From positions 101,297-165,296 of the forward strand of contig JAHDVF020001378.1 of the NCBI GenBank assembly GCA_022606425.2: 64,000 bases of DNA, in the 5' to 3' direction. The DNA is from Lepidostoma basale (taxonomy: Eukaryota > Arthropoda > Insecta > Trichoptera > Lepidostomatidae). Positions 52,716-60,814 of this stretch are shown here, one piece after another. The stretch's first letter is position 1. Every line of letters begins with the position of its first letter. The notes under the pieces were generated by a model. The model was not told where the DNA came from, searched no databases, and worked only from the letters and a program-made list of their open reading frames with translations. The position numbers and the translations under genes were made by a program.

Positions 52716-53440
52716 TAAGGAAATTTCGATAAATATTATTTTGTTACCATGCAGTTAAATAAATGTTTTAAATACAATATTATACCTTCATAAACAATAT
52801 GTTTTTAATTTTTTAGGTTAATTAGTTGAATGTGTGAAAAAATTAAGTTCTCTTAAAATTTTATAACAGATCTTATAAACGGACGTTTTCGTTCAAATTA
52901 ATTATTTAACATAGAGTTATACATCTTTCTTAACCGCCCTACCTTCGGGTAATTTTCCGATAAACGTGCAAAAAATAATAGGATTTTTATTATTGAAATT
53001 TAATTATATATTAATTTTATTTTTTCAAATTACGAAACGTCAAATACTCGGCCGCACACATCGCCTGCTCTTTATAAATCTATCATATTTATGAAGACTT
53101 GTATTCAAGTGTTGTTGGCACACGCGCGTATCCCTAACAGTTTGTACATTTTAGTTACATTACTTTTTCGCAAGCGCGTACGTGATACGGGACAGCGCAG
53201 AATGATACAGTCAAAAAAGTAAAGGTATCACGTACGTTCAAATACGTAGGGTGGTTAAAGAAACGATAAATAAAAAAAATACTAATGGGTATTTCGAATT
53301 TACTAGTATTAGACTTTTTAAAACCCCTTTCAGTTTCTTTTGAAATAGTTCACTCATTGAGTCGAGAATAATACACTAAACCGTAGAAGTGAAGGTGTTT
53401 AAATTGAGTTTATCAACAATGTAATACGTGTTTTATTCAA
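52716..53440. other. No gene recognised
   Basis: An ACGTTTTCGTTCAAATTAAT arm of the ACATGT foldback family is at about 52865-52910. Nothing else recognised. Confidence 0.4.
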
Positions 53441-53444
53441 CATG

Positions 53445-53656
53445 TTTTAAATTACTAATAACACAAACTATTTATATTCCAGGTTTAAAATCACGTATAC
53501 TATATATAAACTATGTCTATTCCAAGTTTCAAATTACGAATAACAAAAACTGTGTATAATAAAAGTTTCAAATTACGAATAATAAAAACTGTGTCTAATA
53601 AAAGTTTCAAATTACGAATTAGAAAATCTTAGTCCATTCCATGTTTCAAATTACGA
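53445..53656. repeat. Minisatellite, ~40-bp unit, about 5 copies
   Basis: Units start GTTTCAAATTACGAATAA and continue AAAACTGTGTATAATAAAA. The array is interrupted by an S1 SINE and resumes for one partial unit after 53886. Confidence 0.8.
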
Positions 53657-53879
53657 CCTTCGTAGCCGAGTGGTAAGATTCCCGGCGATGGCAGTGTGAT
53701 TGTCACTCTGTCTTTGGTCTGGTGAAGAATTCACGTGACAATAAAATGGCGATAGATTAGTAACCTACATACCACGTGTTACGAGAATCGATACGATAGC
53801 TATACTCTTTAAAAAATGTATTTGGCTCGCTCTGCAATGATGTAAAGAGCAAGGCAACAAGATAATAATAATAATAATA
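53657..53879 (+). mobile_element. SINE S1 inserted in the minisatellite
   Basis: Flanked by the 7-bp duplication ATTACGA (53650-53656 and 53880-53886), both copies being minisatellite sequence. The head has an internal deletion that removes most of the tRNA-like part including the B box. It ends with an (AAT)n tail. It cannot be transcribed by pol III from its own promoter. Confidence 0.85.
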
Positions 53880-53979
53880 ATTACGAATAAAAAAACTACT
53901 TACATTTTTTTTTATACGTAAATGATGTATAATAACTGCATTTCGCTAAAACCTATTAACATACACGCTTAATTTACGT

Positions 53980-54235
53980 TATCTTCTTCTTCTTCAAGTG
54001 CCCTGTCGAGTCCCCCCGATCAACTCGGCGAACCTCTCCCTGTCCTGCGCTGCTCGGAACAGCTCCTCTACACATCGCATGTCGGTCTACTCCCTTTTTT
54101 TGCAGCCAGGACATCTGTCTCCTACCGGGCCCACGACGTCCTTCAATTTTCCCCTCCAATCAGTTGGTGAAGGTGGTATTTTTCCCCACGCAGTACATGA
54201 CCCAGATGTGAAATCTTCTGAATCTTGACATCAGA
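53980..54235 (-). pseudogene. LINE C-terminal remnant
   Basis: Minus-strand reading ends with GEVRRVDRGDSTGHLKKKK and earlier has EGRRGPGRRQMSWLQ. This GRRGPGRRRMSWL-type signature marks the end of an insect LINE ORF, with an AAGAAGAAGAAGATAA tail near 53983. Confidence 0.65.
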
Positions 54236-54239
54236 CAAG

Positions 54240-54655
54240 TAACTTTATATGATGATAAATACACGATACTTATGTTGTACAATCAGCATCATTTCTATTG
54301 ACACACAAAAATGGAGCAAATCAATCTATTTCATATCTTCTTTTGTATCAATCCTGTAGTTATTTCTATTCTGTATATGTTTACCTCTTCTCGAAATTCT
54401 TTGAATGAAACCTAACATTTCCACACTCGACCAATTATTATTAAGCTGTACAATGGTAACATTATCAAAATCTGGCACGTGATACATGGCAACATTCGTT
54501 TTTCTTTCTTTTGTCCGCCCTCTTACGAAAATAGCTCAATATGTAGTTTGAAGGTCTGATAATTCGCACGAGGAGTACTTAAAAAGTTTCAGTCCACCTG
54601 ACAGAAATACGTACTCATTTAATTAAACCTAATTTCTAACTTAATCCAATTAGTA
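54240..54655. other. No feature recognised
   Basis: AT-rich, no repeats or ORFs of note. Confidence 0.4.
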
Positions 54656-54659
54656 TGAA

Positions 54660-54805
54660 ACAACATGGTTGAGAGAACAATATTAACTAGTTTGAAACGT
54701 TTTTCCGATGATGACAGTGTAAAACTTTATAGAACATGTCGATAAAATTAATTCTTTAGTAGAAAAACAGTGTTTCCATCCGTAACAATAATCATTATGG
54801 AATTC
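54660..54805 (+). repeat. Decayed GAAGG-family half-element
   Basis: CCGATGATGACAGTGTAAAA then AGAACATGTCGATAAAATTA. Same terminus as 52540. GAAAC is mutated to AGAAC. Confidence 0.5.
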
Positions 54806-54908
54806 CCAGTATTTATTGTTTCTTTAACAATTATGTAAAACTCCATATTAAATAATTAATACGAATGAAAACGCGAGTTTTCCAAAAGTTTTATTATATT
54901 TTATGTGG

Positions 54909-54939
54909 ATGACATATTTCGCCCTTCTAAAGCATTATT
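54909..54939 (-). ncRNA. Hammerhead-like motif, left arm
   Basis: Minus strand: TTAATAA, T, stem GCTTT/AGGGC (with wobbles), GAAA, TATGT, C17. C3, G5 and G8 are changed. Confidence 0.45.
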
Positions 54940-54946
54940 AAACGTC

Positions 54947-54977
54947 ATTTGATAATTCCTTAGAAGGGCGAAACATG
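54947..54977 (+). ncRNA. Hammerhead-like motif with U3-A8 core
   Basis: TTGATAA (54947-54953), T, a stem of four pairs closed by AGA, GAAA (54968-54971), stem III ACATGT, C54977. C3 to U and G8 to A change together; all other invariant bases are kept. Confidence 0.55.
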
Positions 54978-55119
54978 TCATTCCCATAAAATATAATAAA
55001 ACTTCTAAAAAACTGACGTTTTCATTCATATTAATTACTTACAAAACAGAGTAAAACATGGTACCGGATTTTAATATACGAGTATAAAATTAAAAGGAAA
55101 AAATCATTTATGGCCATTA

Positions 55120-55335
55120 AATTATTTCAGACAGATATTAGCGAGGGCACGAGGCAGACCAAGAGAAAGATGGACGGGCTGCGTTGAAGATGACTGTGAT
55201 AAACTGGAAAGACCTAGAGAATGAAGAGGAATGGCCAGGAACAGAAGACAGTAGAGGACTATTGTGAAGGAGGCCCATCTCACACCAGGATGTAACGCCA
55301 AGAAAAAGAAGAAGAATAAAGCTATCATAATTTGG
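55120..55335 (+). pseudogene. LINE C-terminal remnant
   Basis: Reads ARGRPRERWTGCVEDDCDKL, then decays, ending with an AAGAAAAAGAAGAAGAATAA tail. Same general type as 10240-10470. Confidence 0.55.
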
Positions 55336-55479
55336 GTAAATTTATATTTTATTTTATCTATTAAGCGCGTTTTGTTTTTAATATCTTTTCCATAATAAAT
55401 TTTTAATACTTTTTTAATCCTTGGATTTTGTGATCTAAAAGTATATATTGTTTCTTGAATAATGATGTAAAACATATTT

Positions 55480-55660
55480 TAAATAATTCATATAATACAA
55501 AAGAAAACATCTGTCTTCTAGTTGTTTTATTATATTTTATGAAAATGACATAGTTCGCTTTGCTAAGGCATTATCAAATAATTAAATGTTAGCAGGGTGA
55601 TTCAAGTTTTAATTGTTTATAACAGTTTATATTTCATAACATGTTTCGAAAATCTGATAT
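55480..55660. repeat. Foldback half-elements, decayed
   Basis: 55480-55590 is the left arm of the ACATGT/GATAAT family (minus core TTGATAA, GAACT for GAAAC). 55630-55660 has TAACATGTTTCGAAAATCTG of the GAAGG family. Confidence 0.5.
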
Positions 55661-56104
55661 TATAAGCATATAAACTAATAAAATTAAATTTCTATCGACT
55701 ACAAGGAGCAGAAAATATCAATAGCGAAATCGTTAGTCAATATCGTTTTCTCTAAGATGAGGTATTTTCAATTATTTCATTTCATTTATTTATTTATAAT
55801 GATAACAAACATTACAGATGCGTCCAAGTCCTCTGCAATCTAAAAATAACAAAATAAGATATATTTTTAATGAAACATTTAAAAAAAATTAAAATAAAAT
55901 ATATATAATACATAAATACTACGGCATCGGAAATTATAATCACAACATTGATATTGCATCCCCAAGGCAACTCACACTATCACGAAATATGTTGACCTCC
56001 AAGGCGACCCGATTAAGCAATGAGATTGCTATACCCACAGGTATAACCATTGGCTGGTTGATTCTGCAGCATAAACATTGGAAACTGTTTACTCTTGTTG
56101 GAAA
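55661..56104. other. No feature recognised
   Basis: No coding or repeat evidence apart from a dense A/T tract at 55840-55920. Confidence 0.35.
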
Positions 56105-56830
56105 AAAATTGATTTATTGAACAATATTTTATTAACTTTGTTACACAACACTTTAATTATTATTGAAATAAAATTAAAAATTAACGTATAGGGACACAGA
56201 AGCCTTTCATCAATCTAGATACATATTATAAATACAAAATAAATATATAAACATTTTTTTCAACATCTCGTCACCTGAGAGGAAGAAGGTTCCAATTGAC
56301 AAAAGTAAAAAGCTGAGAAAAATGAAGTCAAAGTTTTATTGGTTTCGGGTGTGTATCTTGGAATAAAAGGGTTTTATTCCAATTTCCAGAGATTCTTTTA
56401 CCGAGAAACGTGTAAATTTTGTCTGGCAACAGTTGAAATAACAAACTTCTAAGTTTAAATGAATCCTTCTTCAGTGAATCGTGTGTTTTGAATGATCAGA
56501 TGGAACTTGATTATTTTAGTAACATTAAAATGACGATAATTTTACATGTTTTTTTTATTGTATTTATAGATAAGGTCAGTAAGAACCGTTTTCACGAAAA
56601 AAAGCCAAATGTGAAATTTTGTTATTTGGAACCCTCTTACTCTCAGGTGACGATCTGTCAAAACTGACCACATTCAATTTGTTTAAATATTTATTTTGTA
56701 TATATATACATTATAAAATATGTAAGTACACTGATGAAGTGCTTCTGTGTCCTAAAAATGTTAAGTTTTGGGCAACAAAGTTAACGAAATATTATTCAAT
56801 TATGAATTCACAACACAAAGTAAAGTGAAT
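56105..56830. mobile_element. Inverted pair of GGAC-family half-elements
   Basis: Left arm TTGATTTATTGAACAATATT... (56110) and right arm ending ATATTATTCAATTATGAATT (56810) are inverses about 450 bp apart. The left motif near 56186-56212 is decayed. The right (56733-56765) keeps CTGATGA, A, GTGC...GTCC but has TAAAAA for GAAAC. Confidence 0.6.
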
Positions 56831-57139
56831 ACAGAAGAAAAAAATTGGGGTAAAATTGAAACACAAAATTTACACATATCATATTTGAAATATCGCTTCC
56901 GATACTTCACAATATTTGGATTCACAAAAAAACATTTTATGCATTCAATACAATGGCAGTATTAACATACTTACAACTAGAATATATATTAGGTTGTTCT
57001 TTTACACAATTGATAAGATATTTGAATGGGAGAAATGAACACAATAAAACCTGAAATGAACACAATATCCCACGAATAAAATGCGAAGTATGAAACACTT
57101 TCAATTCTCGTGGCCCAGATAAGTATTTTCAAAATCAAT
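56831..57139. other. No feature recognised
   Basis: AT-rich; no repeats or ORFs of note. Confidence 0.35.
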
Positions 57140-57345
57140 ACTATTTTCTATATTTCTACTTCTTTCTGTGTCTTGTCAATTCTCCCTAACGTTGACTATC
57201 ACCCTTGAGAAGGCCTCATGAAATATCCAGAGTGGTATCCCCTTGCTTTCTCTGGAGGATTTTCTGTCGGGCTTACCTTCCCTTAGCTGGGTGTATCAAA
57301 TTTTATGGCGCTGGAAGCTCGCCATTCGTCATCTCTCTATCTACT
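57140..57345. repeat. Dispersed repeat fragment
   Basis: Shares TTCTGTGTCTTGTCAATTCT and CGTTGACTATCACCCTTGAG-type blocks with 26133-26310. It forms the left flank of the gypsy insertion. Confidence 0.4.
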
Positions 57346-57346
57346 A

Positions 57347-58382
57347 TGTAACGTAACAATTACTATTTCTTGTTATTTTCGGTTATCCCAATATTCAGCG
57401 TTTAGCTCTAGACTCCATTCAAACCCCTAGTTCCCGTTTTTACCACCAGAGTGCTACTTTAAACTCTTGTTCCCGCGCGCTTCGCGGATTTGGCGCTAAA
57501 TTCACCCCGATGTGTGCGCCCTCGGCAGTTGACTCTCAGCCCCTTCTGCGCAACCCCTTCTGCGCAGCCCATTCGGCCCGACTTCACTTCGTTTTGAGCT
57601 GTCAACTTCGCGGCATCGATTGCAGGATCGCCGTTTCGACCCGCGATTTTCCCGATGGGATAATCCGCTTTCATCTAGCCTCATCCGCCATGGAATAACT
57701 TCGAGCAAGGTATTTGCGGTACTTGCCATCGTGCCCATAAAATCTGTGGCATTATTTCAGGTTTTCCACCAACTTGTCCTGCACTATGGCGATGCCAAAA
57801 GTGCATATCCGCTCCCAGGCCGTTTGTCAAGCCCGACCTTGCTGCGGTTGATTCCCTCCGCCACGGTCCGAGCCATCCTCTGCTCCCGAAATTGCCGCCC
57901 ACGTGTTGTCGCACATCATGCCCCGACAACGTGGTTGACCTCACCACCATGCGGAACTGCGAGGACCACTTCACGCCGCTTCAGACAGCACCAACAGGTT
58001 AGGGGACCTCGTGTCTGCCAGGTGACGCTCTACATATTGATTTGCTGACCCACCATCTTCTGGTCAGCGTCGCTGATAACGTCTACGGACGACGTCGCCG
58101 GTCGATGTCCTGACGAGCACGCCGTCGAGGAATCGCCTCAAACAGCCTCTTCATTATTTCACCATGTGCCTCTTTTTTTGTATACGTACGACATCTCTAG
58201 CCCCTAGATAATAATTTTAACTATTTTTTGTGTTATAATAAACCCTCATGTATTCCGTCATATGTATTTATTTACACCTTTCCCTATTCGAATGACAAAC
58301 AGCCGGAAAGTATCTCACGAGAAAACCGGAGATCTAAGGGCCCGCTCTCTGCGCTAGCCGAGGTAGGGAGATACCCATTACA
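57347..58382 (+). repeat. 5' LTR, about 1036 bp
   Basis: Bounded by TGTAACG...CCATTACA, a short inverted repeat with canonical TG/CA ends. A poly(A) signal AATAAA is at 58237-58242, leaving about 140 nt of R-U5. The right boundary is fixed by the primer binding site one base later; the left boundary is inferred from TG. Confidence 0.72.
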
Positions 58383-58383
58383 C

Positions 58384-58401
58384 TGGCGCCCAAACGTGTG
58401 G
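58384..58401 (+). promoter_or_regulatory. Primer binding site, tRNA-Lys type
   Basis: TGGCGCCCAAACGTGTGG begins one base after the LTR. TGGCGCCC is complementary to the 3' end of tRNA-Lys (GGGCGCCA). This is where minus-strand DNA synthesis would start. Confidence 0.85.
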
Positions 58402-58511
58402 CGTTCTGGCGTTGTCATTCGATGAAGGACTTGTGTGGGCTAAAGCTTGTGTCGTATATTGATTGTTAACTGTTTATTGTCGAATTGGTAGTTTGTAATT
58501 AATTGTTTATA

Positions 58512-59456
58512 ATGGAACAAATAGTAAATGTTCCCGGGGCCCATTTCAAAACCCTTTGCAAGGCGTTGAAGGATCGCGGAATATTGCCAAAGAATACCCT
58601 CGTGGAAGTCCGTGTTCAGGCTGAGGAATTCAACGCACGGACGAGTGATGTCGTTCCACTCACCATACCCCCCACCGTCGCTGACCTGCCGATCTCCGCC
58701 CCCCTTTCAATCGTGTCCTCTTCATCGGTTTCTCTAACACGACCCCCTGTAGAGCTTCAGCCCTTGAATGTTAATTTCGCATCGTGGCCTGTGCAACATT
58801 TCACCGGCGCGGAAGATGTGCGCGAATTTTTCACCCGTCTAGAAGAAATCGCCAAATCTAGACGCTTCGACTCCCAATTATTGCCATCTGTACTTCCCGA
58901 ATTCCTCAAAGGCCGCGCTCTGACACACTATAGAGCGTATTGTACGACCTCCAGTGACTGGTTGCTCCTTAAGTCACAGTTCCTGCAGCGTTTCGAGGAT
59001 GACGATTATGTCATCTCAAAGAAGCTGGAGATATGGTCCTCGCGCCAGTCTCAAAATGAATTAGCGGCAGACTACTTCGCCCGGGTAGTGAGCACCAATA
59101 ATACCATTGGGGAGGACGGTCTCTCTGACCAGGAGATCCTCAAGGTATTAAGGAAGGGACTTTCGCCCAAATTAGCCCCCGTAATAATTTCAGCCAACTT
59201 CTCCTCCGTCGTGGAACTGGAGAGAGCATGCCAGACCTACGAAAGATTGATTGGTGCGTCGGACCACCCCAGCCGCTCTGAACCTAAATCCGGCCCCTAC
59301 GTCCAGAAATCCCTAGCTGCCGTTCGTGAGCCTCCCAAGAGCCCCCTAAGATGTTTCTCCTGCAAAAACCTGGGCCATATCGCCAAGAATTGCAGAAAAA
59401 AAAACCTTCCTGACACCTCTAGACCACCCCCCAGTTTTTTCGCAACAAAAAACTAG
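58512..59456 (+). CDS. gag: Gypsy Gag polyprotein
   Basis: Structural protein that builds the virus-like particle and packages element RNA. It is 314 codons from ATG 58512, the first in-frame ATG, 128 nt after the primer site. A capsid-like region spans about residues 90-260 (retrotransposon-gag type, e.g. DVREFFTRLEEIAKSRRF). A single zinc knuckle CX2CX4HX4C (CFSCKNLGHIAKNC, about 281-294) binds RNA. It ends with a short Pro-rich tail at TAG 59454-59456, inside the frameshift site. No internal stops; intact. Confidence 0.9.
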   Translation: MEQIVNVPGAHFKTLCKALKDRGILPKNTLVEVRVQAEEFNARTSDVVPLTIPPTVADLPISAPLSIVSSSSVSLTRPPVELQPLNVNFASWPVQHFTGAEDVREFFTRLEEIAKSRRFDSQLLPSVLPEFLKGRALTHYRAYCTTSSDWLLLKSQFLQRFEDDDYVISKKLEIWSSRQSQNELAADYFARVVSTNNTIGEDGLSDQEILKVLRKGLSPKLAPVIISANFSSVVELERACQTYERLIGASDHPSRSEPKSGPYVQKSLAAVREPPKSPLRCFSCKNLGHIAKNCRKKNLPDTSRPPPSFFATKN

Positions 59457-60814
59457 CAGCTAGCCAGTCTCCCGTAATCCCGCGCTCAGCGGAGTGGTTA
59501 GACTGGCTGGCTTCTGTAAAATTATTCCACGAAACCTGGTATCTCCATGCGGTAAAAATTACAAATGCCCGTGACAATCGCCCATACTTGAATTTTAAAA
59601 TCCACAGTGTCCCCTTTCGCGGTCTGCTTGATTCCGGTGCAGCCATCAACATCTTAGGCGGAAATCTGTACCAATCCTTTATTAATCTCAATTATAAAAT
59701 CACCCCTGGTAATTGTTCAATTCACACGGTCGATAATACCTCCCACCGTAGTATCGGAACCGTTACCTTGCCCATTCGTTATGACAATACCACCACTTGG
59801 GTATCATTCGTCCTAGTCCCTTCCCTAAACGACTGTTTCATCCTTGGAGTCCCTTTTATTGAATCATCTGGACTCACTCCCAGGCTATTTCCTGGACATC
59901 TGGATAACAAACCAGCCAAACAGTCAAATACTCAACCCGTGTACTCAGTGAATCCCTCGCCATCTTGTCTCGTCCCTGCCGAAGAATTGAATCCTGCTCA
60001 GTCCAAGGACTTGGACCGAATTAAAAACTTGTTCGAACAAATTTCTTTCGAAAAGATAGGTCTGGGCAGGACCCACCTTGTTAATCACGAGATCGACACG
60101 GGTAACCATCCGCCGGTTAAACAGAAAACATTCCCCCAATCCCATGTTCGCCGCCAACAATTAATAGAGGAACTAGAGAGAATGATCTCGCTGGACGTAG
60201 TTGAACCCTGCAAGAGCCCGTGGCTAAATAATGTATTTATTGTCCCCAAAAAGGATGGTTCTGCACGATTCGTTCTGGATCCGCGAAAACTAAATTCGAT
60301 TACCAAAGCCGACTGTTATCGCTTACCGAACATTGACCGAATTCTAAGCAACCTGCGTGACACTAAATACCTTACTGCCCTTGATTTAAGCATGGGGTTC
60401 TGGCAGATGCCCCTGACTAGAGAATCAATGATTAAAACCGCATTCTTTATTGAGGGTAGGGGTCAGTTTTGTTTCAAAGTTACTCCATTCGGGATCGCCA
60501 ATATACCGAGCCAGTTGCAAAGGTTAATGGATGCTCTATTTTGTGATCTCGGTGACCATGGTTTTTGTTATCTCGATGACATTCTTATTTGCAGTCCAGA
60601 TTTTGAATCTCACGTCAGCACACTCGCCCTGGTTTACGAACGTCTGCGCGAGGCCAACCTCACTATTCGTCTAGGCAAATCAGAATTCTGCAAATCTTCA
60701 CTGAAGTACTTAGGCCATGTGATTGATCGTGAAGGAATAAGAACTGACCCAGATAAGATTAAGGTAATGATTTCCCCCGTCCCACATCTACCAAAGAAGT
60801 TAAATCCTTCTTAG
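59423..60814 (+). CDS. pol: Gypsy Pol, part 1: protease and reverse transcriptase
   Basis: Reached by -1 frameshift from gag; open from 59423 (in-frame TAG just upstream at 59420). Aspartic protease: LLDSGAAINILGG (Asp codon 59630-59632), which cuts the polyprotein. Reverse transcriptase: VPKKDGSARFVLDPRKLNSI, TALDLSMGFWQMPL (catalytic Asp at 60383-60385) and YLDD at 60569-60580, then LGHVIDREGIRTDP. The frame then runs into TAG 60812-60814 because of an indel near 60770-60781; the next domain continues in another frame. All catalytic residues seen are intact. Confidence 0.9.
   Translation, partial: TTPQFFRNKKLAASQSPVIPRSAEWLDWLASVKLFHETWYLHAVKITNARDNRPYLNFKIHSVPFRGLLDSGAAINILGGNLYQSFINLNYKITPGNCSIHTVDNTSHRSIGTVTLPIRYDNTTTWVSFVLVPSLNDCFILGVPFIESSGLTPRLFPGHLDNKPAKQSNTQPVYSVNPSPSCLVPAEELNPAQSKDLDRIKNLFEQISFEKIGLGRTHLVNHEIDTGNHPPVKQKTFPQSHVRRQQLIEELERMISLDVVEPCKSPWLNNVFIVPKKDGSARFVLDPRKLNSITKADCYRLPNIDRILSNLRDTKYLTALDLSMGFWQMPLTRESMIKTAFFIEGRGQFCFKVTPFGIANIPSQLQRLMDALFCDLGDHGFCYLDDILICSPDFESHVSTLALVYERLREANLTIRLGKSEFCKSSLKYLGHVIDREGIRTDPDKIKVMISPVPHLPKKLNPS
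59447..59512 (+). promoter_or_regulatory. -1 ribosomal frameshift signal: slippery site plus hairpin
   Basis: A AAA AAC (59447-59453) is in gag phase and abuts the TAG stop. After 4 nt, a hairpin pairs 59458-59470 with 59500-59512 (13 bp, one G-U). Its loop holds a second stem (59480-59483 with 59489-59492). A second in-phase slippery heptamer, T TTT TTC, lies at 59435-59441. The pol frame is open only from 59423, so both lie in the usable overlap. This is the standard layout for making Gag-Pol. Confidence 0.8.

Larger units (their letters stand above)
54849..55037. mobile_element. Foldback element, ACATGT / GCCCTT stem family
   Basis: Clean example with 80-bp arms (AATTAATACGAATGAAAACG ... 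GTTTTCATTCATATTAATTA) centred at 54943. Mirror motifs are at 54909-54939 (-) and 54947-54977 (+). Decayed relatives: 5693, 7760, 24338, 35816, 55480. Confidence 0.82.

Noticed and set aside
57500..58050. ORFs of 62-142 codons inside the gypsy LTR
   Set aside because: They overlap on both strands in GC-rich LTR sequence and none has a domain; non-coding LTR explains them.
59399..59405. First A AAA AAC heptamer as the gag-pol shift site
   Set aside because: In gag phase, but the -1 frame meets TGA at 59411 and TAG at 59420, so it cannot yield pol in this copy.
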